Part shown: positions 63,492-64,000 of the stretch, piece after piece
How positions within the stretch are numbered: the first letter of the stretch is position 1
How the letters are laid out: each line of letters begins with the position of its first letter
Assembly: GCF_003119195.2 (NCBI RefSeq)
Contig: NZ_CP022255.1
Location: forward strand, 248,001 to 312,000
From: Azospirillum baldaniorum
Lineage (GTDB): Bacteria > Pseudomonadota > Alphaproteobacteria > Azospirillales > Azospirillaceae
Direction: 5' to 3'
Length of the DNA stretch: 64,000 nucleotides
Program-made: the position numbers and the translations under genes
Notes under the pieces: generated by a model
Told to the model about the DNA's origin: nothing
Seen by the model: only the letters and a program-made list of their open reading frames with translations
The model's database searches: none

Positions 63492-64000
63492 TCATTGAGG
63501 TTCCGGTGCATTTGCATTGGGTACGGTGAGGACCGGCGCCGGCGCGGCCGCGCTGCGGGAGAAAGCACTGTCGGACGCCGCAACGGAAATTGTGGCCGGA
63601 CGTTTCATCGCCCGCACGAACTCACCGGCGCCGGTGCCCCACTTCGTGAACACGCCAATCGCCGTGGTGAACGGAATATCGACCGCATGCACCCGTTCGG
63701 GCGGCAAGATGTAGATGCTGCCCGCCATCGGCGTCGGCGCCGACGGAACCAGGACCGTGTAGGATCCATCCTCCAGTTTCTCGACGATGAGGGCGGGGAC
63801 CAGCGCCTCCTCGATCTCGACGAGCGCCGGTTCCAGCTTGTGCTCTTCGCTGCGGCCCGTCAGCCGTTTGGCCAGCCCCCGAAAGAACGTGTAGCCTGGC
63901 AGCCTCTCCAGCACCGCCTGCTCGACCGCGTTCTTCGCGCGCAGGCCAGGGCCGGTGCGGACGACAAGCCCGACGACGAAACAGACGCCGATGAGCAGAA
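63492..64000 (-). CDS. DUF502 family membrane protein, truncated by the window edge
   Basis: The minus-strand frame is open to the window edge and encodes a membrane helix (LLIGVCFVVGLVVRTGPGLR), then LERLPGYTFFRGLAKRLTGR, VEIEEALVPALIVEKLEDGS, YTVLVPSAPTPMAGSIYILP, and FTKWGTGAGEF. These are typical DUF502 features (small inner-membrane proteins of unknown function). Its N terminus lies beyond the window. An alanine/proline-rich tail ends the protein. Confidence 0.85.
   Translation of the reverse strand, partial: LLIGVCFVVGLVVRTGPGLRAKNAVEQAVLERLPGYTFFRGLAKRLTGRSEEHKLEPALVEIEEALVPALIVEKLEDGSYTVLVPSAPTPMAGSIYILPPERVHAVDIPFTTAIGVFTKWGTGAGEFVRAMKRPATISVAASDSAFSRSAAAPAPVLTVPNANAPEPQ

Overview
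The window is about 64 kb of high-GC DNA with tightly packed, often ATGA-overlapping genes, Tat-type signal peptides on periplasmic proteins, LysR/HxlR/GntR/MocR regulators and a large RTX adhesin. This fits an alphaproteobacterium of the Azospirillum/Rhodospirillales type, perhaps a chromid or large plasmid because accessory functions dominate; the assignment is inference from gene style. No rRNA, tRNA, CRISPR array or replication origin was seen.

Layout. 1-9.4 kb: a plus-strand catabolic operon (DUF1537 four-carbon acid-sugar kinase, PdxA2-type dehydrogenase, iron alcohol dehydrogenase, DHDPS-family aldolase, Asp-box sialidase-like protein, a TauABC/SsuABC-type importer, SDR) facing a truncated divergent gene. 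9.4-12.4 kb: a BASS/ACR3-type transporter with a three-cysteine MerR-family regulator, then a MocR-type regulator. 12.4-13.1 kb: decayed FadR-type regulator and SDR fragments. 13.2-19.4 kb: HxlR/SDR divergent pair, a GNAT, a large PLP decarboxylase and a LysR regulator. 19.4-33.6 kb: one 4,732-residue secreted adhesin (DUF4347, SwmB-like repeats, two FG-GAP blocks, 14 Ig-like repeats, RTX end). 34-37.7 kb: MarR/epimerase and LysR/SDR modules plus a lipocalin-like protein. 37.9-41.7 kb: a PaoABC-type periplasmic molybdenum aldehyde oxidoreductase.

42-46.5 kb is a transposon graveyard. An MFS gene is cut by a Tn3-type inverted repeat, a Tn3 transposase tail is fused to an IS6 transposase piece, and an IS256 piece is fused to an IS630 piece; an intact SulP anion transporter lies among them. 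46.5-50.4 kb holds divergent lipoproteins: a tandem LssY_C protein and an alpha/beta hydrolase. 50.5-51.4 kb is AT-richer with a DUF2141 protein.

51.4-57.2 kb is the most unusual system: five translationally coupled minus-strand genes. In transcription order they encode a Cache/GAF sensor with a cyclase-like domain lacking key catalytic residues, an MlaE-type permease, an ABC-ATPase homologue that has lost Walker A, signature, Walker B and H-loop residues, an MlaD/MCE protein and a helical-repeat lipoprotein. It looks like an Mla-type lipid transporter tied to a sensor in which both nucleotide-using proteins appear degenerate.

57.2-64 kb: sparse DNA with a small Lpp-like lipoprotein and a K+ channel, an HlyD/DUF2955 efflux pair, an AI-2E family transporter, an IS3-like transposase tail and the start of a DUF502 protein that runs off the window.
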